A DNA stretch of 64,000 nt, taken from positions 1-64,000 of the forward strand of contig NGBS01000035.1 of the NCBI GenBank assembly GCA_002245135.1, given 5' to 3'. A model generated the notes under the pieces. The model did not search any database. It saw nothing but the letters and a program-made list of their open reading frames with translations, and had not been told where the DNA came from. Each line of letters begins with the position of its first letter. Position 1 is the first letter of the stretch. Origin of the DNA: Proteromonas lacertae (lineage: Eukaryota; Sar; Bigyra; Opalinata; Proteromonadidae). Made by a program: the position numbers and the translations under genes. Positions 12,217 through 21,989 of this stretch are shown here, in pieces.

Positions 12217-14126
12217 TTAATTATTTAAATTGGTTATATCATCAACTGTAAATACTTTATAATTAACAATACAGTTAATATCTTTTGAATAATCTTCTAA
12301 ATATTGTTTAAATATATCATATTTCATTATTCTATCTACTTCATAATAAAATGGAAATATAATAACATTATTTATAAAATAACATATATCATAATCTCTA
12401 CCAATATCAAGTTGACCAATATAATAACCTTCTCCACATCCTATTGAGGTTGTAGTATTTTGGAAATATTTATTAAATATATTCATCTGAATATTATTAA
12501 ACTTTATGACTTTATCATTCCACTTTGCATTATACATAATTGAATACCACACCAATTCATTGAATAATAGTTTATATAATGGATGGTTGTTATTCTTTAC
12601 TATTGTAGTAAAGAAAAATTTCTTCATATTATCAAATTCATTTTTATTACATCTGTGACTTGTATTTAAATATAGAAATTTGAATACTTCTTTAGATATA
12701 AATTCTAATTGAAATCTATCAATTGAATCATAATCTAATACTTTGTATTTTACAATATAATGTGATAAATCTGAATCAAATCTATCAATATTTAATCCAA
12801 TATCCTCTTCCAAGTTTGATTCTTTATCTCTTTCACATGGAAAAAGATATTTCTTTATAAAACCAAAATAACCAAGAGTATTCACAGTCGTTCTAATACA
12901 ATTTGTATAAATATCATCCCAATAATTTCTATCTTTATAATATGCTTTATATATTGCTGCAAAATATAAATGTCTTGGTACTCTATTGTATAAAGAAATA
13001 AGATCATTATCAATTGCATTTCCTAAATCTTTAGGTAAACAATTTTCTTTCCATATTTTTATCTCTTCTTCATTGCAAATATCTAAATAGAAATATGTTT
13101 TATTACCATGTTTAAAATCTTTTATATTTGAATAGTTTTTATCATCTGGAGAACTGACATTTACAATTATATCACCTCTTCTAAAAATTCCTTCAGGAAT
13201 ATCATATGAATCACATATTATTATTTTATTAATATATGTATCTTCTTCTAAATAATTTCCAATCAAATTATAGATAACAGGATTATTTGGACTTCCATCT
13301 TCTTTCTTTGAACTTTTGTAATATGTTAAACCTAAATTAATACCTAAAAAATTCTTCAATTGAATAAATTTTAATATAAAATAAATTAAAAAGGTGGATT
13401 TTCCACATCAGTAAATAGTAACTTTTAAATTCATTCTTCATAGATTCACATTTTATATACTCCTTTACTCTGGCTTTTTCATTTTCAACAATTTTATGTA
13501 AATCATCTCCATTAATTAAAGGATCAACATCAACATTTATGCATTTCAATAATTGTTTTAAAATATCATTATCATCATTATTATCATAAAAACAATTAAG
13601 AATAATATTATATTCTATTCTTTTCCAAAATAGCGGATAATAATCTCTCACCAATATTTTATGATTTGGATATTGAAATATTTTTATACTTTCATCAATT
13701 TTTATCAATAATTCATTATATATAAAGCTGGGAGGTGTTTTCTCCCTGTTAAATATTCGTTCCAAACAATTAAAACCTATTTTATAATACTCAAATATAT
13801 ATACTATTTCTCTCGGGTGGTTGTTGTTGTGATTGTAATTGTAGTAGTTGTTGTTGAAGTTGTTGCAGTTGTTGTTGTTGTTGCTGCTGTTGTTGTTGAG
13901 GAGGAGTAGCAACAGTTTCTAATGAAGTATTATTAGGATTATCTATTCCTCTATCTCCATCTATATCATCAATTTCCATTTCAGGATTAGAATCAACTGA
14001 TTCGTTTTTATTATCATTATATTTAACCCTTTTCTTCTCCTTCTGTGGATCTAATTCTTCCATCTTTCTTTTAGTACCAGTAAATTTATTATTATTATTA
14101 TTATTATTATTATCATTATCATCATC

Positions 14127-14167
<41 letters not shown>

Positions 14168-17100
14168 CTGAAGGAGGAGGAGGAGCAGCAGCAGAAACAA
14201 TGTATTTAAATTCTTTCTTTGTTTTACCATAACATATATCTATACCATTTTCTACATATTTCAGTTTTGTTATAGGTTTTTCTTTATCAAATACTGATTT
14301 AAGATCCCACTTTATTTTAGTTTTACATTCTACATTTCTTTTACATTTACCACAATAGAATGTTTTCTTTTTGTTAAATTCAATAAGGTATTCACATTCT
14401 CTTTCTACTGGTATAACTGTATTACAATATGGGCAAGTTAATGATTCTATTATTCTATAAACTTCATTTTCATTACCTATACCTTTTGCATCTAATAATA
14501 AGGAATAAAAATTGTCATATGCAAAATAATTAGGATATAATCCATCTCTACTAATAATATTTACTTTTTCTTTTCCTTTTTCTATTACTAATTCAATCAA
14601 TACTAATGGGTTTGGTTTTACAGTTGGATTAAATGCTATACAATTACAATAATTTCTTCTTTTTCCTTCTTGAGTATAAAATGTTGTTGGAGAAATATAT
14701 TTACTTAAAATACTATCCAACTTATCCAAACCTTCTTTATAGGATGTACAAAACATATTTGATTTATCTAAATATATGAAATTAGAATCTAAAAATCTTT
14801 TAATTTTCTGATTACTTCTTAATTTCTTTATCAAATCATCCATTATTTCTGATTCTTGTTTATTAAATTCAATAATTTCATCTTTATAATAATAATTATT
14901 ATCATTTAACTTTGGATCGTTTATTCTTTCTCTCTCTAAATCAACATGTGTAATTATTTCTTCAGTTTTTTCCACTCTTAAAAATGAGTTTGCCATTATT
15001 CTTTTTTTATCTTCATTTGAAAATGTATTATAAGAGGGATAAATATGTTCTATATATTCAATCATTTTTGTTTTTAATGTATTTGTATAATTGCTGAAGT
15101 TAAAATCTTCTTCTCTATTCATTGTCACATCATTCTCATGATTTACTATTGTAATTACAAATCTTGGATTATAATCTCTATCAAGGTATTTATCACTGAA
15201 TTGTTTTATAGTTTCTTCTTTTGTCATCTGTCTTTCAAAAATTTTATTCATTTCTTCATGTATTTTCTCTATAATTACCATTTTATTATCATTTATTACA
15301 TTTTTTCTTTTTTCATCCTTAACTGCATTAGTATTTTTAGTGTATTCTATTTCATCATCTATTTCGTTATGTATAACTCTGTCATGAGCATAATCCTGTA
15401 TATCAAGAATCAATTTCTTTACTTTCTCATCTATTATATTTTTTGTAGTATTATTCATACGTACTTTAAGTAATACTTCATTCTTTTTAGCTTCATACTG
15501 TTCCCACTTTTCTTTCTTCTTTATTAATTCTTCAAATCTCTTAATATTTTTATTATTTGATTTATTTTCAGCTTCATATTCTTCATATTTGTCTTTATTC
15601 CCTTTTAATTCTTTTTCATATTGGTCTTTACATCTTTTCAACTCTTCTATTTCTTTATTACTATAATCATTATTGATAATTTTTAATTCAACATCTTCAA
15701 ATCCAATATCTCTTATAATATAATCTAATTCTCTCTTATCAAAGATTTTGTTCATACTTTCTATTGTTATTTCATTAATAATTCTTTCTACAAAAGCAGT
15801 AATTATATTACTTTTATCAATATTACTTAAATTTAATGTTATATTTTTACCTAATCCAAATCTTAATCTTGTTTCTGTTTTTATATAATTATTTACTTGA
15901 CTCTTGATTTTATCATAAATTTCTTTATCACTACTATCCTTTTCAATATGTTTTAATGTTTCAGGAGTATACTATTTAAATATAATAGATTAATTATATA
16001 CTCCTAAATAATAAAGAGCTGTAGGAAGTCTTATATCTTTATCCATAAACATTCTTAATATCATTTCTCTTCTTTTTTCATATGTTTCTTTAAACATCAC
16101 ATTGAATAAAATACCTACAGATTCTTTAATTTTATGATTGTCAGACACTGTTACTTGTATTCCATTTATACACTGTTCATTAATCTCTATTCCATCAATA
16201 CATTTAAAATTCGATTTAAATGAAAAATCAATCATCATTGGTATATTTCTTTGATTTATTGTGTTTAATTCTAATTCTTTAGTAATTCTGGATTCTTTAT
16301 TACGTGATTTCAAATACAATATCAGATGTTCGTAATACCATCCACCTTCACCACCTACATTTTCATTATTTTCTTCGATTTTTTTAATGAAAAGATCAAG
16401 ATACATATTAAAATTACTATCATCTATTACAACTTTCTTTAATGCAATTTCTTCAGTAAGTTTTGAAATAAACTTCAATTTCTGAGGAATTTTAAACTCA
16501 TTTTTAACATCATAAATAAATACATATTCATTATATTCAGCAGGAATACCACTATAAACATCAATCTTTTGACATTTTTCAATTTCTTCCTTTACATTCA
16601 CATCTAATAATCCTGGAATTCCTCCATATTCTTTATAATTCTCATGAAGTACTTTATTTGACAATCTTGAATATAAATCTATTTCTTGATCATTGAATGG
16701 TAAAAGGCTAAATTGGATTGGAGCTCTCTTGCTACGCATCACTTTATAGCTTTCCAACTTCATACCACTTACTAGTATAACCACATCATCTTCACTATAC
16801 TCATCTTCGGAAATTATTAAATCATCACATATTATTATTGACTTTATATTATTTCCTACCTGCCTTTCTGGGAGATTTTTAACTATAGAATACACAGTCT
16901 GTCCTACATTTTTGCAATAATACGACCCTATATCTGATCTGAATATTACTTGATAATTTCTTTCAGATAGAAGTTCTCTACACAAATATTCACAAAATCT
17001 TGTCTTACCAATACCTTTATTACCATAAACTAAAAAGTTCTTTTGAATTCCATTCTCTATACTGATGTATCTCTTCATTCTATTGTAAATATTTGAGTAA

Positions 17101-17234
17101 CATCTTCTTTTGATAAAAAAAGGATTGTTTAAATACTCAATTCCATCACTTAATTCTAGTGTACTTCTATCATTTATTATCTCAAGAAGTTCATCCGCTT
17201 CCACTACAATTATAAACAACCAGATATATATACT
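12217..17234 (-). CDS. RHS/Crinkler-like double P-loop ATPase with zinc ribbon
   Basis: Module 1 (about 17203-16000) shows the layout of RHS/Crinkler NTPases: FFIKRRCYSNIYNRM, then a P-loop YGNKGIGKT, an Asp-rich strand (IIICDD), LVSGMKLESYKVM and a YGGIPGLL sensor. A 30-nt intron (about 15979-16008) leads to a coiled coil, a zinc ribbon (CPYCN..CGKCK, about 14330-14440), Asn/Asp and Gln runs, and via a 59-nt intron a second module with IIVNVSSPDD, EEEIKIW and YNRVPRHLYFAA. The module 2 P-loop CGKSTFLIYF is out of frame at about 13395-13412, so this copy may be inactive or carry assembly errors. The first ATG in frame is split by the intron 17204-17233. In other protists and fungi related proteins are effectors or transposon-linked; the role here is unknown. 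The single-gene model is an inference. Confidence 0.55.
13812..14167. repeat. Gln and Asn/Asp codon runs
   Basis: Two trinucleotide tracts inside the ATPase gene: CAA/CAG-type units at about 13815-13905 encoding a Gln/Leu run, and AAT/GAT units at about 14085-14167 encoding Asn/Asp runs. Together they form a disordered linker between the zinc ribbon and the second ATPase module. Such tracts vary in length easily. Confidence 0.8.
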
Positions 17235-17319
17235 TAGAGAAAGAAGAAAATAGAAGAAAGAAGTATAGTTGAAAGAATAGGTTATAATAATCAAGATGAT
17301 GTTGTTATGTTCAGTTATC

Positions 17320-17430
17320 CTATTTCTTTTTAATTTCAGAATTATTTAAAAATAATCTATAAATCAGTGCAATTGTAGGTGGTATATAAATTGGAGTTAG
17401 AAGAGTAAGAATACTATATAATATGAACAT
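17320..17430 (-). CDS. Possible 36-residue membrane peptide
   Basis: An ATG-to-TAG frame of 36 codons reading MFILYSILTLLTPIYIPPTI then a hydrophobic tail and KKK. It would form one or two membrane helices with a lysine end. It lies about 90 bp upstream of the inferred ATPase start on the same strand, in a gap otherwise without genes. No family is recognised, and AT-rich sequence makes hydrophobic codons by chance, so this may be noise or the last exon of a slightly longer gene. Confidence 0.2.
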   Translation of the reverse strand: MFILYSILTLLTPIYIPPTIALIYRLFLNNSEIKKK

Positions 17431-17613
17431 ATATATTATAGTTTCAATTTAACTTCCATTTTCATATAATAATAGTTGTGTAATTTATATTTTTTATATT
17501 TACATAACCAACAAATCACAAAACAGGAAAAAATGTTTAGAAACATAAATACAAGTACTTCTTTTAGGTTTATTTTATTACAATAAATAAATGACTCTTA
17601 CTATTATTATCTA

Positions 17614-19086
17614 TTAAGACATTTCATATTGATATTGTCGTGGAGTAGAGTTGGTATATTGATTTTGACGAAAATTATAATTATGACTTTGAATTCTTTT
17701 AGCAGCAGGTGGTGGTGGTGGTGGAGGAGCAGCAGATGAATTAGAAGAATAAGGATACGGAGGAGGAATAGGTTGTTGATTATTATTATTATTATTAGAA
17801 GAAGAAGAAGAATATCTCACTCCAAACCTTCTATAATTTGGATTACCTGATGCATTAGGTGGTGGTGGAACTGGCGTGTATACTAAGTTACTGTTATTAC
17901 TGCTGAATCTTGGTGATAATGAAGAGTAAGTACTTCGTGGTGAACTTGAATTGGATGGTAATTCTTTACCTTTTCTAGCACTTAATGATCTTTCTTTTTC
18001 TGGGTTAAATCTTTCTAATATATATTGTCTAGCTAATGGAGATAATAATATTCTAGCTACTTGAAGTCTTTGTTCGGTTGTTTGAGGTGAACTTACATTT
18101 AAATTACATTTTCTCATATCGTGACATTTCTGAACTCTTTCCATTGCTTCTTGAGGTTTTAAATTATAACATAATCCTAATATAATGGAGCCCACCATTC
18201 CAGCTCTTCCATGTCCTCCCCAACAGTGAATATATATTTTCTCTTCATTTTCCAATCTCCTTATTATCTCTTTACATAAGAAAAATAATTCACTATCATT
18301 CGTACTGGTTGTTAAATCAACAATCGGAAAATGAATAAAATCAATTGATTTTGGTTTAATATGTGTTGGTAAAGACCATAAAGATCCATCTTTATAGATT
18401 CTTTTTACATCTCTAAAATAGGGTCTTAATTTCTTCCCATTTTTCCACTGTTCAACGGTAATTGAAGGATCTGGATCATATTCCTGTTGTAGACATACAA
18501 ATGTACCTATTCCTAATCTCATTATATTACCTAAATTATGATATGTTATATGATTTGATATATCTGCTGGAAATGCACCAATCATTAGATGATCTTGAAT
18601 TAACCAATTACTTTCATCTGTTGGACCACAATATTTCTCTTTTTTAATACAGTCCAATGGTTCTAAAGAGGGTAAACATGAATTGTAAGGACTTTCGTAG
18701 ATTTTTCTATCACAACTATTAATTTGGTTTAAATCTAAAGCTGGTGGTTGACAGAATAGTAAATTTGGTGATATTGGTAGTTGTGGAGGTGATGTTGTGG
18801 TTGAACTGGATGGAGTTCCATTTATCGCTGGTGAAACATTGAAAGGTGTTTGATGTCTAAGGATAGAATTTGATACACGAGAGGATGGATCAATTGGTGG
18901 AATATTTGGAGGTAGATTTGGTGAATCTGATGCTAATAGTGGAGGCAAAGTCCTTCGTTTGTAATCTTCTCTTATGTCACTAACTAGAGGCACATTCTGT
19001 CTTAGACGTTTACTTCTTGCACTGATAAAAATGCCATCCACTCCATCACTTATTTCTGATAGAGGCTTGTCATTATCAACATCCAT
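17614..19086 (-). CDS. Cys-based dual-specificity-type protein phosphatase
   Basis: A single 490-codon exon, complete from ATG at 19086 to stop. The centre holds the PTP signature IHCWGGHGRAG (Cys nucleophile and Arg of CxxGxxR) preceded by FIHFPIVDLTTS, the expected position of the general-acid Asp loop. N-terminal about 110 residues and C-terminal about 130 residues are disordered, rich in Ser, Pro and Asn, with poly-Pro (PPPPPPP) and Ser runs. The fold suggests a tyrosine or dual-specificity phosphatase; the motif before it (WLIQDHLMIGAFPAD) resembles atypical DSPs. Substrate unknown. The flanks may serve as docking sites. A CAAGCTT copy lies about 135 bp upstream at 19217-19238. Confidence 0.85.
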   Translation of the reverse strand: MDVDNDKPLSEISDGVDGIFISARSKRLRQNVPLVSDIREDYKRRTLPPLLASDSPNLPPNIPPIDPSSRVSNSILRHQTPFNVSPAINGTPSSSTTTSPPQLPISPNLLFCQPPALDLNQINSCDRKIYESPYNSCLPSLEPLDCIKKEKYCGPTDESNWLIQDHLMIGAFPADISNHITYHNLGNIMRLGIGTFVCLQQEYDPDPSITVEQWKNGKKLRPYFRDVKRIYKDGSLWSLPTHIKPKSIDFIHFPIVDLTTSTNDSELFFLCKEIIRRLENEEKIYIHCWGGHGRAGMVGSIILGLCYNLKPQEAMERVQKCHDMRKCNLNVSSPQTTEQRLQVARILLSPLARQYILERFNPEKERSLSARKGKELPSNSSSPRSTYSSLSPRFSSNNSNLVYTPVPPPPNASGNPNYRRFGVRYSSSSSNNNNNNQQPIPPPYPYSSNSSAAPPPPPPPAAKRIQSHNYNFRQNQYTNSTPRQYQYEMS

Positions 19087-19385
19087 TTGATAATATGTTT
19101 ATTAAATTTTTGCTTTGTATTGATAAAAAATAGATATTTTGGATTACAGTTTTATTTTTATCGATAAATGATTACTTTGTGATTAAAACAAATTTAAAAT
19201 CAACAAACGTTTTTTTTCAAATAAAAAGCTTGAAAACTGTTTTTTATTTTTTAAAAAACATCTCCAAAACACTTTCATTTTTCATTAATTCTTTATCATA
19301 AATGTGAAATGTACTACCAAAAATATAACAAACCAAAGAAATTAATAAAAATAATCAGAAACAAAACAATCAACAATATTCCTCT

Positions 19386-20678
19386 TTATAAATCCAAAGG
19401 TCTAACTTTCATATATTCAGCTACAACTTCATCTGTCACTTTTGCTCTAGCTTCTCTGTGTTTACCTACTAACTCCTGTAATATCTTAATTAATTCAGCT
19501 TTCACTTGTCCAGTCAGTAATTCTCCTTTTGAATACTTATCACCAATTTCTTGTAGTTTATCGTCATCTTCTAAGAAAAATCTTAAGTACTGGTAAGGAA
19601 CATCAACTTCGAGATTTGCTCCTTTTTCTCTTTGTTCTGCTTCTGTTTCACCACCTCCACTAAATGCATAACGATTGATCTATGTTTGAACATAATAATA
19701 TTATTTATACTTTCTTTTTAATTTGATTATCTGTATCAGTAACAAATATTGAGCTATTTTCATCACTAGCACTCATTTTACTTTGTGGTCCTTTTAATGA
19801 TGGGAAAAATTTACTATGAATCAATGCTGGTTTATATTCTTTCAATTTTGGTGCTACATCTCTTGTCATACGGAAATAAGGGTCTTGATCAATAGCACAT
19901 GGGATCAAACATCCAATAGTAAGGTTCTTTTTAGCTGGATTCTTCTCATGTAATAAATCGAAATAATTCTTTAAAACTACAGGGAAGGAAGTGCCAAAGG
20001 ATGGAGCAGCTTGAATTGCAGGAAAAGATGATTTTCCAATATTAGAGGACTCGTTAAATCCAAAAATAGCTTTGGCTTGATTATAAGTTACAGCTTTTTC
20101 AATTTTACAAATATTGGGATACATTGAACCGATGTAATCTGTATCACAAAATATAAATGTCTTATTAAGATTGAATCCACATGCAATTATATCTTTTGAA
20201 TTTTCTATTCCCAATCTGTGGCATTCATCTAATTTCAAATCCTTCCATAAGAATTTCTCATCATCAGTTAATTGAATTACCAATGGACAGTCAAATACAT
20301 CTTGTAACCATTTTGTAAACATAAATGGAACTAAATGTCCGAGATGAAGTGCTCCTGAGGATGGTCCACTATCAGAAATTATTAATTTGTGATATATACC
20401 GTCCAGTATAAAGATAGAACTTTTCACCTTTTTCATACATATCTAAAATTCTATTCAATTCACGATGACTGAAGAATATTCCTCTTTTTAACCATATATG
20501 TGCTGGTTTACCTGTGACATTTTCAAAACGACTAATTAATTCCTATTATTTAATAGATTAACCACAAATATACTGAGTTTATTGGAGTAGATCCAAATTT
20601 TTGGATCAATGCAGTATAATCAACACCTTTTTCTCCAGCAGCTACTTCCCATGGAGTTACAACTTGTGTATCAGCCAT
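19386..20678 (-). CDS. WARS: Cytosolic tryptophanyl-tRNA synthetase
   Basis: Charges tRNA-Trp. After three introns (20543-20573, 20369-20399, 19680-19710), each exactly 31 nt, the protein reads through without a break. It contains [19 protein letters not shown], where the second intron falls inside the Arg codon, then [17 protein letters not shown], the Trp-pocket region and [12 protein letters not shown]. The HIGH-type motif is HLGHL and the KMSKS motif is KMSAS, both typical of eukaryotic/archaeal-type TrpRS. The stop at 19386 follows [10 protein letters not shown]. Length is about 400 residues, complete for this family without the vertebrate WHEP domain. This gene is the best proof in the window of the tiny-intron rule. 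Confidence 0.97.
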
Positions 20679-20791
20679 AATTCAAACAAAATGATTTAAA
20701 TGAAAATTCCAAAAACGACTATATTTGTTTTAATATTTGGAACAGAAAAAATAACAATGAAACAAACTATACTATTATTAAATATTCCTAT

Positions 20792-21822
20792 TACTTCTTA
20801 ACGCTAAACGATTTTGGACCGATTCTATGGTATACAGGTATAAAAACTGTCTTTTCAACTTTCTTTAGTTTAGGAGTTGTTATAGGTGATAGTTGTGGTG
20901 TTTCTTTTATTTTATCTATTTATAAATATAATAATAACAACAATTCTTGTATATAATATACCTTCATTTATTAGATTCTTTAAATACACTGGCGGATTAA
21001 TTATAAAATGCATAGAATAAGTATATTTACTTTTAATTATCTCTAACAATTCAGCAGCACTAGGCCTTTCATTGTAATTCTTTTTCATCAACAATAAAAT
21101 AATATCATACAAATTCTTTGAATAAAATGGAGATATTTGAGGTAAATCATCATTAAAAATCATTTCTTTTAATTTACCAATGATATTACTGTAAAATGGC
21201 AACTTTCCAGTGGAAAGTTCATAAATTATACATCCTACACTCCATATATCACTCTTAATGTTAGTATTACTTTCCCATACTTCAGGAGCACAATATTGAG
21301 CTGTTACATTGAATTTTTGGTCTAAACACTTGTTATTCTCTATATATGAACAAACACCGAAATCACTGATAAAACAGCGGTTATTATATAGCAAAATATT
21401 TTCTGGTTTTATATCTCTATGAACAATGTTTTTACTGTGTATATATTCTAAGCCGTTTAACATATCGCTTAAATATGATATTATAGTCTTTTCTGGAATG
21501 TATTGAATAGATTTTGTATTGTAGTGTTTATCTATTACACTTCTCAAATCACCACCTTCACAAAAATATGTTGAAATGAAAATTTGATCTTCTGTCTCTC
21601 CTGATTTAACAAACTCTACTATATTAGGACTATCTATACATATAGATTTTAGTACATTTATCTAAGCATATAAATTCAACTTTATACTTCACGATCAACT
21701 AATTGTCTATTTATAATTTCATATTTATTTATTATTTTAACAGCGACTTTTATATCATTATCATATGCAGAATATACTTCTCCCTGTCCTCCTTTTTTCA
21801 GAAAAACAGGATTTTGAAACAT
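20792..21822 (-). CDS. Ser/Thr protein kinase, catalytically complete
   Basis: ATG at 21822 begins MFQNPVFLKKGGQGEVYSAY, a compact Gly-rich loop, followed by VAVKII (Lys). A 26-nt intron separates the N-lobe exon from the main exon, which has the full HRDIKPEN, SDFGVCSY, CAPEVW and SDIWSVGCIIYELSTGKLP motifs. A second intron of about 46 nt leads to a short basic tail ending IPVYHRIGPKSFSVKK. About 320 residues, essentially a stand-alone kinase domain. The APE-region and helix F suggest a NEK/ULK-like group but I cannot place it firmly. The shared upstream element lies only about 10 bp before the ATG. Confidence 0.88.
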
Positions 21823-21832
21823 TTTTAAATAG

Positions 21833-21862
21833 CAAGCTTGATGGCTTGATAATTTATTTTGA
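21833..21862 (-). promoter_or_regulatory. CAAGCTTG / TCAAAATAAA element
   Basis: Minus strand: TCAAAATAAATTATCAAGCC followed by ATCAAGCTTG, ending about 10 bp before the kinase ATG at 21822. This is the cleanest copy of the shared element. The closeness to the ATG means it may overlap the transcription start and a very short 5' UTR. Confidence 0.55.
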
Positions 21863-21989
21863 TTTTATTCTTTTTTATTATTAACTAACACATATAATAC
21901 AATAATATCATGTCATAACGTTTTATATAATAATAATAATAATAAAAGTCAATGACTTCATTCAACTCATTCTTATCATCAACCAATAA

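Noticed and set aside
13791-13912. Asn-rich start for a separate second ATPase gene
   Set aside because: This frame is the Gln tract of the upstream module read one base off; a 59-nt intron joins the two modules in frame instead.
15138-15473. 111-codon plus-strand frame
   Set aside because: Antisense to the ATPase gene coiled coil; composition is typical AT-rich noise.
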